Source: Ganoderma boninense (Eukaryota > Basidiomycota > Agaricomycetes > Polyporales > Polyporaceae). From it: a stretch of DNA of 64,000 nucleotides. Below the pieces are notes generated by a model. That model was not told the DNA's origin. It saw nothing but the letters and a program-made list of their open reading frames with translations, and did not search any database. Positions 10,016-21,843 of this stretch are shown here, piece after piece. Position numbers and translations under genes: made by a program. The stretch spans positions 589,252 to 653,251 of the forward strand of contig CM035314.1 of the NCBI GenBank assembly GCA_002900995.3, in the 5' to 3' direction. Every line of letters begins with the position of its first letter. The first letter of the stretch is position 1.

Positions 10016-12783
10016 TTACGGCGAGATGTCGTTGGGGTTGAAGGTTGCGAGGCTGACGACGGGGCGCCGAGTCTGCGGAGTATGAGGTGAGCTGATCATG
10101 ACGGCGTGACCAGGGAATGGCGGCTCCGACATAACGACGGTGGGGCGCGGCCGCTTGTTGTCGTCCTTCTCGTTCTGCGACAGAGTCTGCCCAAGCCTGT
10201 CGGCAACAGGGGCCTTCCATCCAGACGGGATTTGGTCCCCCGCCTTGTCGAGAGGCCATTGCTTGTCCAGGGCGTTGGCCAACTCGACCATCATGCCCGT
10301 GTGCGACTCGAGCTGCCTCGCCAAGGCCCTGACCTCCTCTGATGGGCCCTCTGGCTGCTTCAAGGGCTGCCTGTCAGCGCCGTACTGGGCGAGGAAGTCT
10401 AGCACGTCGGTGTCGAGTTGTTCGGGGTTTGGGCTTGCTGGCGGGGGACTGGCATCGCCGCCCGCTGCCGCGGACGCCTGCTTGTTCTCGTGGGTGAGAA
10501 CGGCATAGCGGGCTCTAAACCAGGACAAGACCTCGGTAAATAGGGCGTCCAGGGGGTTGTTGAAAAGGATGTAGGTCTTGGAGCCGACACAAATACTGCC
10601 CCGCTCGATGGTCGCACGCTTGAGGTTGCCGCAGATGTACATCCCATCCTCCCGGCCGTACATGTCGAAGTATTGGTCGAGGAAGTGGGCAATCGCCTCG
10701 CCGTCACTGCAGTTATGGCTTTTGACGTAGCGGAGGGCATAGTAAACAAGCACATGGAGGAATGATTCGAGCTCGTCCTGAATCTTGACGTAGACCGGAC
10801 CGGGCGTAAGGAGGGCTATAGAGAGGTACTGCCAAGTGCCCTGACGAGTGACAGTAATGTGAGCTTGTGAAGACTTGAGAAGTGGAGGCGCAGCTGCTTA
10901 CCGTCCGTACTGGTTGCCGAGCTCTCCGCTCTTGGCCAGGTTCCTTCTCCAGCGGCTTTGACATCTCCCAGTCAGCGAGGATGCCTCTCCACTTCAGCGA
11001 GACCTTGCCGTCCTTGGACACCCGGACAACCGGGTATATAAGGATGTTTCCGGAACTAATGTCCCGGTGGAGCAAGGGCAATTTCGGCACAGTAGCGGCC
11101 TTCCAATGAGCTGCAGGGGGACGTAAGCGCACTGCAGCACGACGCAACAAGCGACTAGTCAAGACTCACCGTTTACGCAGTCAAACATCACCTGCACGAG
11201 CTGTTTTGGGAACTCGAAGCGATCAAGAGGCATCGCGACCTCCTGAACGACGAGGCGGTAGTGTTGGTGAAGCCGCAATGGGCACACATCGGTCCTCGTT
11301 CCGGAGGGTTGGTCCTCCCTCTGTCGCTTCTTGCCCTTGGACGATGTTGACCCAACGAGCGTGTGCGAGGAGCCAGACGTTGAGAAGACAGGGGTCGACT
11401 TGGAGCTATCGCACGTCGCGTTCCGGCGCTCCCACCAGTCGGGCGTCTCCGTTTTCTGCCCGTCGATGTCCCCGTGGTAGAGCATTGTCGGAATGCTGGG
11501 GATCTGCGCCTCGTTCAGCGCGGCGAGGATGTCGCCCTCCCGCCGGACAAACTCGTAGCTTGCCCGCCACGCGTCCTTGAGCCACACGAACTTGTTGGTG
11601 GCGCAATCCAGGGCGACGTACCCACGCGTGCCCCGACCAGCCATGCCCTTCGCGCGAAACACGGGCTTGCCGATCAAGAAGTCGTGGAACATCTTCTCGG
11701 CCTCGGGCTTCTCGCCGGGCACCTCGACCGGAACCTTGACACGGTACCACGGCCACTCGCTCACGAGCGAGTCCTTGAACATCTGGCGGACGTACTTGAA
11801 CTCGCCCTTGGGAAGCTTGCCGTCTTTGAGCAGGCGCTCAGAGTGGTCGACAGTTTCGGGGTGGTCCATGTTGGCAGCCTCCTTCATGGTGGAGTAGTCG
11901 GCGTCCCCCTTGTAGACACGAGTCGCGGTGGGGTCGAAGCCAAGCTGAGTCTGCGAGCAATGCCCGATACGCCAGAGAATCTCGCAAAAGGACTTCCAGT
12001 TGTCGACGTAGTTGAACGCCTTCGTCACAACCGTCCCAGAGCGGTCCCAGCGCGTGAAGCGGGCTCGCCTACCGATGATGACGAGCATGAAGACTGCGGT
12101 ACGTAGCTGGATGCCGTGGAGGAGCTCGGAGTAGGTGATCATCTGCCCACGGGCTTCCTTGCGCGACTGCGTTCCCGAGCTGATGTTGTCTCTCTGATCG
12201 TCATAGGGGTCGCCTCCAGTCTCGTCCGCCTTGAACTCGACGGGGATGACCTGGTCTCCCCAGTCCGGGGTCCCCTTGCCAGGAGCGGGCGCGTCGTGCG
12301 GATAGTACCACGCAGCATCGACCTTCTGCCGGTAGGAGTCAACGGAGAGGCCAGCTGGCCGCTCTCCGCATTCACGGAAGACAAGGCCAGGAATGAGGTT
12401 GTGGGCAGTGACGGCCTTGGCCTACGTAGACACACAACAGAATTGTAAGCAGAGGGAAGGAGACGATGGCGGCAACGACTCACAAACTCCTTGCGAATCT
12501 GAGCTTCGTTCCCCTTGATCTTCTCGAGCTTTCTGATTTCGACGAAGGGGTCATTCAGAGCGGGCATAGGCTCGACGGTGTCGCAAGGAAGAGGGAAGTA
12601 TTTGTCGCAGAAGTCATCGACCTCGGCGAGGACGGCAGCGTGTGCCATATCGTCTGCGATCTGCGCTCGATATTGCTTGAGGAGACCGCTCCCTGAGACG
12701 AGAGTACTGAGAGAGTACGTGTGGTGGCTGTTGGCACGACCTTTGGAGAAGGGAGTGTCTGAGTTTATGACTGGTTCAGACAT
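10016..12783 (-). CDS. FunK1 fungal-type protein kinase, copy C
   Basis: Complete four-exon gene of 861 codons: 12783-12484, 12421-11170, 11110-10902 and 10840-10016, all junctions in frame. The start is the first ATG after a TATAAA. Features in order: Ala-Asp-Asp-Met-Ala-His exon; Val-Asp-Ala-Ala ... Pro-Val-Glu-Phe-Lys ... Arg-Gly-Gln nuclease-like patch; GRGTRGY loop and Trp-Leu-Lys; His-Arg-Asp-Ile-Ser-Ser-Gly-Asn; Leu-Ala-Asp-Trp-Glu-Met-Ser-Lys; Gly-Thr-Trp-Gln-Tyr. The tail of about 150 residues is unordered. All motifs needed for phosphotransfer are present. Closest in the window to copy B. An intact tRNA-Phe lies about 650 bases upstream on the same strand. Confidence 0.92.
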
Positions 12784-12852
12784 GAGGAAGAATGGGGGGA
12801 GTGGGGGGAGAGGTGAGGGGGACGCACTTAAAAGAGAAGGAACGCGTCGGAA

Positions 12853-12858
12853 TTTATA
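12853..12858 (-). promoter_or_regulatory. TATA box of FunK1 copy C
   Basis: TATAAA on the minus strand about 70 bases before the ATG at 12783. Confidence 0.55.
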
Positions 12859-12971
12859 GCGGCCGAACTTCAACCAGGGCCGCGTGGCTGAGAGGCTGAC
12901 GCGTCCCAAACCGCGTCGTCAGGTGCCCTAGGCCCGTCCCGCGTCGAGTCAGTTGCGACAAGGAAGGGAAC

Positions 12972-13395
12972 AATGGAGTTCCAGCAGGACAAAGGAAGGG
13001 ATGGTGGCCGTTCAGGTTCAAGTCGTGAGTCCTCCCCATATCGGGCCGCACGAGGCTCGCTTACCGTGACCGCAGGCGCCCACCCGCATCGTCCAGACGC
13101 CTCCTACCGTTTTCGATGCCACTCGATCACTTGAGACCGCCGTTCAAAATATTTAACCTGTAAAATGCAGATCAGATTATGGCTGGATTCTGGCAGGGGT
13201 GAAGGTTGGGTGAAACTGGCCGAACTCGTGGCCGACGAGCCCGGCGAACAGGTGGTGGTTAGGTGGCACAGCCACTGCTTTCTATTCCTTCGGCACTGAG
13301 TCACTGATACAGGGGATGGCGGAGAATTTCCTAGAGATTTGGTGCTGAGATGAGCGAAAAAGATAAAACATGAACGGTCTGGCCTTGGCCGCAGT
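12972..13395 (-). repeat. Duplicated 5' flank of FunK1, copy C
   Basis: Best-preserved member of the A/B/C flank family. It runs from the promoter of copy C to just short of the tRNA-Phe gene. Confidence 0.75.
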
Positions 13396-13429
13396 GCGTC
13401 CTCAACTGAGTATGGTCACCAAAATGGTA

Positions 13430-13502
13430 TGCCAGGAGCGTGGATTGAACACGCGACCTCCAGAACTTCAGTCTGTTGCTCTCCCAGCTGAGCTATCCCG
13501 GC
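13430..13502 (-). tRNA. tRNA-Phe (GAA)
   Basis: A 73-base cloverleaf. Acceptor stem GCCGGGA pairs with TCCTGGC (one G-T pair). D arm is GCTC...GAGC, the anticodon loop holds GAA, the T arm is GCGTG/CACGC around TTCAATC, and A is the discriminator. No intron. A TTTT terminator follows. Base 27 (A) faces G43, a mismatch also present in the copy at 20919. The sequence is identical to 20919-20991. Confidence 0.9.
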
Positions 13503-13541
13503 GATGATAAGTGGGGCCTTTTACGCGTCTGTATGCTTCAG

Positions 13542-13712
13542 ACCGCATTCTGTTCAGCTCAGTCCTGCAACCCAGCCCTCGGGCCTCAACGTCAACCATC
13601 GACCACCAGCTCTACTTGGTCTCTCCACCATGGATCACAACAAGCTTGCTCAGATGCCTCGACGCTACCCTTGCATCCTTACTCCAAACACTCTCATGCT
13701 CGGGGACTACTT
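13542..13712. repeat. Duplicate of 4816-4985
   Basis: This block follows the tRNA-Phe directly here, whereas at copy A it lies about 1.9 kb from the tRNA relic. It contains an ATG with a frame of about 50 codons that is not kept in the other copy, so no gene is called. Confidence 0.6.
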
Positions 13713-13839
13713 AGGCCACCTCTTCCCCGCGCGACTTGGAGTGTGCGCCATGATGTCATCGCACTTTAGCTGGCGGAACTGAACGACCATTGGCGCGAGC
13801 CCCGCAAGGCGTACGCATTGGAGCACCGTGAGGCTCCAC

Positions 13840-13845
13840 TATAAA
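13840..13845 (+). promoter_or_regulatory. TATA box of the gene at 13943
   Basis: TATAAA about 100 bases upstream of the ATG, with a CT-rich leader between them. Confidence 0.5.
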
Positions 13846-13942
13846 TCCAAGCTCCTCGTCCTCCGGACTCAACACCCCATCTCCTCCAGAACGCTACCAC
13901 TCTGCCACTACCACTCTTTACCACCTTCATAGCACCAATACC

Positions 13943-14680
13943 ATGTCCGACAACGTCCAAAGCGAGAAGCAATCCCCCACAAACTCGTCTGGCAAGGGCT
14001 CCCCCGACCTCACACCTCGCAGCACATCGCGCCCGCACAAAAACCGGCCCCTGCTGCGCCCCGTCTCGCCCCCGCTCGCCCACACCCCGTTCCGCCGCTT
14101 CGTCTACTACGTCGCGACGTTCGCGATCCTCATCATGGCGTTCTACGGCTGGCGCATGTTCCAGTGGAAGACCGAGTACGGCGGCCGGTGGAACCTCGCG
14201 CTCGGCCGCCGTCCCCCAGGCGCCACCCCGCTTGCAGCAGCAGGGGCAGGGGCAGGGGCAGGGGCAGGGGCAGGGGCAGGGTATAGGTATGCGGGCAAGG
14301 CCGCGGAGGGGAGCACGAAGTCGGTGGAGGACAACATCGAGGCGCTGGCGGACGCGCTGGGCATGCCGTCGGACGACCTCGCGTCGGCGATCGCGGACGC
14401 GGTGCGCGAGCATGTGCCCCCTGCGAGCCTCTCGTCCGTCGCTGCGCACGAGCCCTCTGGGTGAGCACCTCGTCTCTCTTCCTCTTTTGAAGCCAAGCCT
14501 CTGGTGCGGGGAGGGCGTGTCACTTCGAGAGGTTGACAGACTGCTAGGACGGCCGTGCGGCATCTCGTGAACACGGACGCCGCTGCAGATAGCCAGACGG
14601 GGACGGCGTGGACGGTGAGGAGCGCGTTCGAGGCTGCTGTGGGCATGGACGAGCCCCCCAACGACCTGGGCGGAGAATAA
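13943..14680 (+). CDS. Single-pass membrane protein, function unknown
   Basis: Two exons, 13943-14460 and 14548-14680, give a 216-residue protein. Residues 1-50 are Ser/Pro/basic and soluble-looking. Residues 53-73 form one hydrophobic helix (Phe-Val-Tyr-Tyr-Val-Ala-Thr ... Met-Ala-Phe-Tyr-Gly-Trp). A Gly-Ala run encoded by a GGGGCA microsatellite follows, then an acidic helical segment with Leu-Ala-Asp-Ala-Leu-Gly-Met-Pro-Ser-Asp-Asp-Leu. The intron (87 bases) is GTGAGC...TAG. I do not recognise a named family. It looks like a type II or tail-spaced membrane protein with a lumenal or cytosolic C-terminal helix. Confidence 0.75.
14241..14282 (+). repeat. GGGGCA microsatellite inside coding sequence
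   Basis: About seven tandem GGGGCA units encode an alternating Gly-Ala run in the membrane protein at 13943. It is likely variable in length between strains. Confidence 0.85.
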
Positions 14681-15932
14681 GCGTTTTTCGGGCTCTCGCA
14701 CTCGGCGCTCAGAAGTCCAATGGACTACTTACGCGCGGACTAGTTATCTCACTTGTTTACTGTATTCATACGTGTTTGTATTCTGACACCCCAAGTCCCT
14801 GCAACGAGGCGCGTCCTACTTCAACTTATGGTCGCCTTTGTGAAGGACGTCATAGGCATCTTGTTCGCATTACTCTCGTATCAACCATGTCCCCCGAGGT
14901 TTAATATTCATGAGCGGCCCTGTTCCTGAGCGACTCTGGCGCGCCCCCAATGCGGACGTCAGTCAAACGAAAGCGTATGCCCTTCACAGTGACGAACTCT
15001 TGACATCTATGGCAACCTCGAAGGCGATAGCGAGCACGCCCCCATTTGAACCACCGTGCTCCAACCTACATTGCCGAAAAGTCTCCCTCATGGACAACGT
15101 GGCCTGCCTCACTTTCATGTTGTTGTTTTACACTCCAAGAATGGCATCCTATGTTATAGCACTCGAATTCATCATCGTATTCGCCATATTGTCCATCGTG
15201 CTCCATTATGAAGCTCGCTTTGACATGCCAGGTGCACAGTGCCCGAGAGATAATGGAATGCCCGAGATATCTGGCGGGCAGTTGCGGTGCGCATGGGGGG
15301 GAAGTCGCGGCAAAACACATTGCCTAGCACAACTCTGAATCATAATGTATGAAAAGGTAGCTGAGTGTAATGTAACACCCGTTCATGTCCGCAGCGTGCT
15401 TGACGGCCTTCAACCGCAACCGTCTCACCAAGACCCCCGGAGCGGAGCGACGGGGCGTCTTGTACAGCTCCAAGTTACCTTGCCTCTCGCCTCGCCTATC
15501 CCGAAGATCGTCTATCGAGACCACATATATGCGCAGCTCTTACGAGGATAAAAATAATGTAGCACATATCCATAATCCAAAATCCAAAGCCTGAGCAGAC
15601 CACCAAGTACGAACTAAACCTACCTTGTATTCGCGTCCGACTCTGGATCTCCGCCAGCGGCATGGTACCTTCATCAAGACACCGACTTTGTTTGACGTTT
15701 TTTTTATTTCACTGAACGGTGTGTACGCTACCAGAGGTACTACATAAATACGAAGAATAGCAAACAAAAGAAAGTCCAGCTGCTCGCAGCAAGGTCCGAA
15801 CGCAAGCCCGTCGTGTAACAGATAACAACAGCGCGACTCTAGAGTCTAGACTCTATCAAAGCCGAAAAGTCAGCTACTACCCCATCCTCCTGAAAGCTCA
15901 GAAATTCGACTCACCATGTCCATGTTCACGTA
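14681..15932. other. Intergenic, nothing recognised
   Basis: Open frames up to about 140 codons occur, but none has a convincing start, intron pattern or domain. It includes the 3' ends of both neighbouring genes. Confidence 0.4.
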
Positions 15933-16589
15933 TCAGTTCTCCTCCTCCTCGACGATCTCGCCGTCCTCGAGCTGTTCTGAATCAGCAGGAGGCGGGAAGT
16001 ACGCAGCCTGAGGGACATGGACAGAGAGAGGCGTGAGGACGGGCTCGTCGTCCCCGAACACGTCGAGCCCGAACGAGAGCCCCGCGCCCGTCCCGTGGAA
16101 GCCCGTGCGCGCCGCGCGCGAGCGCGAACGGCGCGTCGGGAGCAGCGGCCGCTCCGCTGCCTCTGCACGGGGAGCGGGCGCGGGGGTCGCGGGGGGCGTG
16201 GGGAGCCCGTTCAGGATGAGGGCCGTGAGGGCACGGCGCGGAGCGGGGACGGCCGCGGGGAGGTGGGTGTGCGGGGAGGCGGTGATGGTGTGTGCGACGG
16301 CGCGCGTCCTGCGGGGGACACCGCGCGTGCTCGAGGGGAGGCCGTGCCCGAGGGACTGGATGCGGCGGATGTGGGCTCGGACGTGCGCGTGGTGGATGCC
16401 TGGGATAGAGGGGGAGAGGGGGTCAGTTGGGTCTTGGGTGTGTGTGTATGCGCGCGGACGGGGTGGGGAGGGGCTTGGACACTTACGCGTCGTGAGCTCA
16501 GCCCGGCGGGAGAGCGGGGCAATGGTGGGGGCCGGGCCAGCCAGCGTGAACGCAGAAGGGGCGAGGGTGGGGGTAGTGTTCGCAGCCAT
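15933..16589 (-). CDS. Basic protein with acidic C-terminus, function unknown
   Basis: ATG at 16589 and stop at 15933. An intron at 16486-16400 (GTAAGT...CAG, 87 bases) leaves the frame open whether or not it is removed, so a retained form of 218 residues is possible; the spliced form has 189. The body is Ala/Pro/Arg-rich with a His-His-Ala-His-Val-Arg-Ala-His-Ile-Arg-Arg segment. A Phe-Gly-Leu-Asp-Val-Phe-Gly-Asp-Asp-Glu patch and a strongly acidic end (Glu-Asp-Gly-Glu-Ile-Val then four Glu and Asn) follow. No known domain is recognised; the charge layout suggests a nuclear or RNA-associated protein, which is only a guess. Confidence 0.55.
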   Translation of the reverse strand: MAANTTPTLAPSAFTLAGPAPTIAPLSRRAELTTRKCPSPSPPRPRAYTHTQDPTDPLSPSIPGIHHAHVRAHIRRIQSLGHGLPSSTRGVPRRTRAVAHTITASPHTHLPAAVPAPRRALTALILNGLPTPPATPAPAPRAEAAERPLLPTRRSRSRAARTGFHGTGAGLSFGLDVFGDDEPVLTPLSVHVPQAAYFPPPADSEQLEDGEIVEEEEN

Positions 16590-19219
16590 GATGATGAGAA
16601 GCGTTCTGCAGACGCTCTGTAAGATGAAGTGTCTTTACAATTTTTGGAGGACGACCTTACCAGCTGTATGCTAGTATGTGGCAAGCGGCTATGCAGAGGG
16701 GGATGTACGTTCGTGAGGTGGGGGATCCTTAGGACGGGGAACGGGCTCCTTTTATACACCGCTGGACTTAGAATTTTCGAGCCGAATTCTCCAAGGCGAG
16801 CAGCTCCCAAGGGACGTCCATTGTGTACTGCACAGTAACGGATGGAAAGCCCTTCGGTAGTGAAAAATGTCGGTACACCAAGGCGCATCCGCATCTCACC
16901 TGTGCAACACAGGCTGGCACTGTACATGCGGCGAGGATATTGGGCCGCCCGCTAACATGCTAGTCGCATTCAGAATGGCATTCGGATCGGACACGCGGAA
17001 GGTGCTTCGAGGCCGGGTCGTAAAGAGGGGACAAGCGAGGTTCAAGGTGGTGACAGAGTTACACCTCATCGATTCGCCAGGACTTGAAGAACGACAAGTG
17101 GTATCGCGTCGAAAGTCATTTCGTTGAAAAAGCCACGGTCGTACAGCACGAACAGGCGGCAACCTTGCCTACCGTTCAAGTAGCCCAACAGGTTTGAACA
17201 CGCGGGCCGCCTACGCACAAGCAAGTCACGTCCGAGGACAACAGTAATGGCAAACAGTTAGGGCCAAATTTCGGACGATGAGAATCATAAGTCCGGTATG
17301 CGAAGGCGCCAGCCAGAGAGAAAGCGAGTTCACAGCAGAACAGCGCGGAGACGAGCCAGCCCTCGGAGCGCCCAGTCTCGATCATCTGCTATAGCCAGTG
17401 CAACGGGACCGAGGCTAAGCAGCTTGCACTAGTATTTTGCGGTCCCGAGAGCCATGATCATCCCGTTGGCGTTGGTATCTTGAAGCCCACGGCCGGCCTC
17501 TGAGAAATCACCCATAGGCAGCGGCGGTCGAAGGGAAGCTGGCGGGCCCGATATCCGCGGCTCACTACACCCGGGTCCCCAGCACGGGGCTGGACACGAT
17601 TGTAATGTCGATCGCACCCATCGGCAGTATGTCAGCCTCAGCCTGAGCTATAGAACAAGCGGAAGTTTCATGCGTACACCTGGAGTGTGGGTTAGCATTC
17701 GTCCTGTAAACCAACACGAGCCAGACGGGACTAAGGATGACGCCTCGTGTTTGAGGCTAACCCCCCCTCGGACCAAAACGCTAGCCAAGAGGGTGGCAGC
17801 GTCGGCAGTACGAGGCTACGGGAGGTATTCGGGATGCACGGTTACGAACTCTGTCCGGACAAAGCGGCGGAATCAGATGCTCACCAACAACTTGCACCCG
17901 GTCCGCGCGCCATGGTTGCAGCAAATATTCAGATAATCGAAACCCTTCTATCCATCCGTCTATGCGTGGCGCGGCGCAACGTGGAGGTGGCGGCGACATG
18001 TCATTGTCAGCGGTGACGAACACGGGAATATGTCGATGGGTAGGTGGCCATCGTCCGAGTATGGTGGAAACGGGTGTGGATATCGAGTAGATTTGTTGGA
18101 TTGCAGTGCAGGATGGATCGGGGTGCTGTTGGGAGTGGATCGAGGCGAAAAGGACTTCGGACTGTCAGGCTAGTGACAAGTCAAGTCAAGGGGACTGTGT
18201 CTCGGGTACGAGCCATACGACGGAGCGGAGAGTGGATGTCGGGTCCCGAAGGATGAGGAGATGCTGAGAGTTGCCTTCAGAGCCGCGGAGAAGGATGAGT
18301 GTAACAAGGTGTGGCATGGATGTTACGGTCGTGGCCTGAGACTGGAATGGGAAGCGCCCTGGTCGGATGCGCTGCGGCTGTGCTGTGGCGGTCATGGCAG
18401 ACGCCAGACTTGACCCAACCTTGGCTTGTAACCTCCACGACCTCCATCGCCGTACCATCTACTTCATATGGATTCATTATGTACCTTCATCTGCACATGG
18501 TTGCACTTCTCCACCACTGGCTCGGCGACTTGGCTATGTACCCGTATAAGTACGCGGACAATGCACCCCATCGCTACCCACATCGGAAGCAAGATGTGTC
18601 CGCCATGCTACCAGAACATTCCAGCCGGAAACCGAATGGAACAGCAAGGATGAATGGGATGAAGCTCGGGAATGGTAGCACAGGTCGTCAATGATACGCC
18701 ATCGCGTGGAAGGAGTGGAACAGGGATGGCAACAGCGGGGATCATGCAGAAGGTGACCAAACCCCGCACCAGCGGAGAAGCATTTTCTGTCTGGCACGCC
18801 GAAGACCATATTCACTGCTACTGTGCGGAAGACGTATCAGTGAGTTCATCTGTTGCGTCAAGCCCTCCATGTATCTTTCAGTCTCTTCGCTGCAACTCGC
18901 TCGCCTCGGTTGTGGCGGGCGTTGGAAGAGAGCGCTTCGCACGTTCTCCATCTAATGCCACCGATATCTCACCCACTAGATAGGCAATGCATCTGCATCT
19001 GTCTATGATGACCACGAAGCTCGCCATCCTTCATCCCGCGTCTTCTCTGTCTCACCTGGCCCACATCACTTCCACGGACCACGCGCATCTCGGCCGCATT
19101 CTGCCATGTCCGCAAAGCCTATAAAGCTACCGCTCCCTTCCAGCGCAGGCATGCTCGGTTTCCGACTACCGAGCCCTCATATACCACTCTCTGCCGCACC
19201 TGCAACTGCAACGGCCTAG
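16590..19219. other. Long intergenic stretch, nothing recognised
   Basis: No frame in these 2.6 kb shows a domain, a coherent exon chain or similarity to other parts of the window. The last 150 bases are the CT-rich leader of the membrane protein at 19220, with a tataaa at 19120. Confidence 0.4.
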
Positions 19220-20859
19220 ATGGCCACCTCCACTGTCCTCCGCGTCAACCTCGCGCTGACGTGCGTCGAGAGCGCCCTCTACGGCATCTTCTTCCTCCTC
19301 GCGACAACTTCATTGTCGGTCCTCGTCGCGCGCCGCTGGAGGAACCCCAATGGAACTTCAACACTGTCCGTCGGCGGGACGCTGCTGAGATCGCCGTTGG
19401 TCATCGGGACCCTTCTCTTGTTTATCACGGTCAGCGGCGTGAGTAACCACCCTCATCTGTTCAATAGAGTAGCACTTTCCTCGCAGAACCCAAGAACTTT
19501 TCGGGAGAAGCGTGGCAAGTCGACCCAGGTCTATCAGGCTCACTGGGCCTCTGGAGGCTCCTGAGGCTCCTTCCCCAGGGGCGCTGGGGCGCTGGGGTCG
19601 CTTCAAAGCATCACAGAAGAATGCGATCGTGCTGACGACGATCTTCATCGCCTGCAGCATTGGTGTACCACCGTCTTGCGCTTGTTGCAGTCTATGGACT
19701 ACGAAGGCGGTCGAAACATGACAGGTTACTACCTTTTAGTGGAGTCTCCGCCTCAGGTCGTAGCTTCGGCGTTCGTAGTCGCGTCCGTCATAGTAGGAGA
19801 TATCATTTTGGTGCGTGCTCCTCCGATTCCACAGTTGAACGGACGCCTGAACCGTCGCGTCAATGCTGCACAGACATACCGTGTTTGGATCGTGTGGGAT
19901 AAGAAGCTCGCCACGATCATCTTCCCCGCGTTATGTACATGCGCATACATCGGTGCGAAAGCAGTGCGCTCTTCTTGCTGATATAGGTTGACGTTTCTTC
20001 AATAGGCGCGGGAATCAGCGTCGTCCAGCTCTTCGCGGTATTCAAGCCGGAGGAGAGCATCTTCGTATCGGCTTCGAAACATCGCGTTATCACGACAGCG
20101 GCCTTGACGCTCTCGTAAGTCTCCTCGACAGCTCTGTTGGTAACTAGACTACAACGTGAACACGGGCCCCTTGCAGGACGAACATGTACGGAACAGGTAG
20201 TGTCAGTTTAGCACATGATACTTGTCGGCTTGCCTACGTCCTTCTCAGGGTGCATCGCATATCGTATATGGACCACAAATCGAGCAATGAAGCACGAGCG
20301 CGCGGCTGGCCCAGGGATGGGACTGTCGGTGAGTGCAACGACGCACTTCAAAACCATCACTGTCAAACTTAAGTGTCCTTGTGTCATCCTTCGTTGCTAG
20401 GAAGCGCTTGTCATCTTCGTCGAAAGTGCCGCGCTGTACACGTACGTCTGTTAATGCTCAAATTACCAGCCCGAAATCCCCGTGCTCACTGTCGCTGATA
20501 TCCAACGCAGTTCATGGACGTTCTTCTTCCTCGTGTCGTACATTGCGTCCTCGCCACTCGAAGCATTCGCGTTCCACTGCATCCCAGCCGCGACTGGGAT
20601 CTCGTTCATGCTCATTATCGTCCGCGTAGGGCTCGGTTTCTCCTGGGCGGAGCTCGCGGGTTCGCAGCTCGGCGTCAGCCTCGGCCACATCGTGGGTCCC
20701 ACGGCTACACGAGGGCAAAATGACCCAGGAGTAGCGTACCCGCTCGCGATGATCGTCAGCGTGACGCAGACGGTAGAGAGGGAGGTGACGGACTTCGCTT
20801 TGCCAAGGGTGGGAGGCAAGGGGGATAGCGACTCCGACACTGTGGGGGAGACTGTCTGA
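19220..20859 (+). CDS. Seven-helix membrane protein, receptor-like, uncharacterised
   Basis: Exons chain in frame: 19220-19438, 19658-19810, 19874 onward, then at least three more short exons to the stop at 20859. Hydrophobic segments recur about seven times. Signposts common in mushroom multi-pass proteins of this type are His-Trp-Cys after helix 2, Thr-Tyr-Arg-Val-Trp-Ile-Val-Trp after helix 3, Ala-Tyr-Arg-Ile-Trp after helix 5, Val-Glu-Ser-Ala-Ala-Leu-Tyr-Thr at helix 6, and Phe-Met-Leu-Ile-Ile-Val-Arg-Val-Gly-Leu at helix 7. The acidic C-terminal tail is probably cytosolic. Ligand and pathway are unknown. A tRNA-Phe gene starts only 60 bases after its stop. Confidence 0.75.
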
Positions 20860-20918
20860 GGACGAAGACATTACTAAGGTAATGACACTATAGATGTAAC
20901 TTAAATAAAGTTCGCAAC

Positions 20919-20991
20919 GCCGGGATAGCTCAGCTGGGAGAGCAACAGACTGAAGTTCTGGAGGTCGCGTGTTCAATCCACGCTCCTGGCA
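20919..20991 (+). tRNA. tRNA-Phe (GAA)
   Basis: Identical in sequence to 13430-13502, with the same GAA anticodon and TTTT terminator. It lies 850 bases upstream of FunK1 copy D on the same strand, repeating the layout of copy C. Confidence 0.9.
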
Positions 20992-21244
20992 TATCATTTT
21001 GGCCGTGACTCTTTCCTCACGACAGGCAAATCCTGATGGCCGAAATGAGGATATCTTTGGGAAATCTCTGGGCCACTCAACGTGTTCGCACCATTTCCCG
21101 AGGCCAAAGAGGATGTCAAAGGTGGGAGAGGGATCTGAAAGGTATGTTATGTGGCTCAGCAATTGTCCTCAAATGTCCGTACGCGAATCATTGCGCTTTG
21201 CCCGCAGTGCCTATCGTAATTCATTGGTTGCTCTGATGTTTGGA

Positions 21245-21843
21245 CTTTGAGGATCCTCGCTGGTGCAGCTAAGCGCGGTCTGCGATCCGTCTCGTGGAAA
21301 CGACGGATCAGAAGAGATCAGAGTCATCAGCGCTACCGGTGGCGGTGTTACTGGAAGTTCGAGTTCTAACCACCACCTTCCTCCTCGCCCCGCAGACTCA
21401 AAAGCCGAAAGCTCGACCAACTCGAATGCCACAGGATTCATGATTCGATATCAATACGGTATTACATATGAGGAACCGTCGCAGCTTGACCATGCCTACG
21501 CCATGGCTGAACCGGGGCTCTCGGCTCTGTGCGAGCGCTTCATGGTCCTCACAAGCGAGCTTCGTGCCGCCCAATTTGGCAATCCAACTTGAACTCGAAC
21601 TGCCACCATCACCCTCCATCCTCTCCTTTGTCCTGCCGCAGCCCCCCCGCTCATGAAAGCCTTTTGTCCCGGGCGTTAAATAATACAAGGGAATTCCTTG
21701 ATTCGTGTCCCTTTCCTTTCCCATCTGTGACGTGGACTCCTGGGCCACTCGCGTCAGTCGCTTTTCAACCACGACCCGCCATCTATAAAGCGCCTCCCCT
21801 CTCTTCAACCTCGTAAGTTGCATCCTCTCTCCTCACACGTACC
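21245..21843 (+). repeat. Duplicated 5' flank of FunK1, copy D
   Basis: Closely similar to 26690-27281 (+) and to 62949-63464 (-). It contains the conserved aagcgagcttcgtgc segment also found, more diverged, upstream of A, B and C. It includes a TATAAA and a CT-rich leader with a GTAAGT about 30 bases before the ATG. Confidence 0.8.
21784..21789 (+). promoter_or_regulatory. TATA box of FunK1 copy D
   Basis: TATAAA 60 bases before the ATG, inside a motif (ccatctataaagcgcctccc) shared with copy E. Confidence 0.6.

Noticed and set aside
13766..14701. 311-codon minus-strand frame
   Set aside because: Antisense of the GC-rich membrane protein gene at 13943, with a Pro-Cys run from the microsatellite; no domain.
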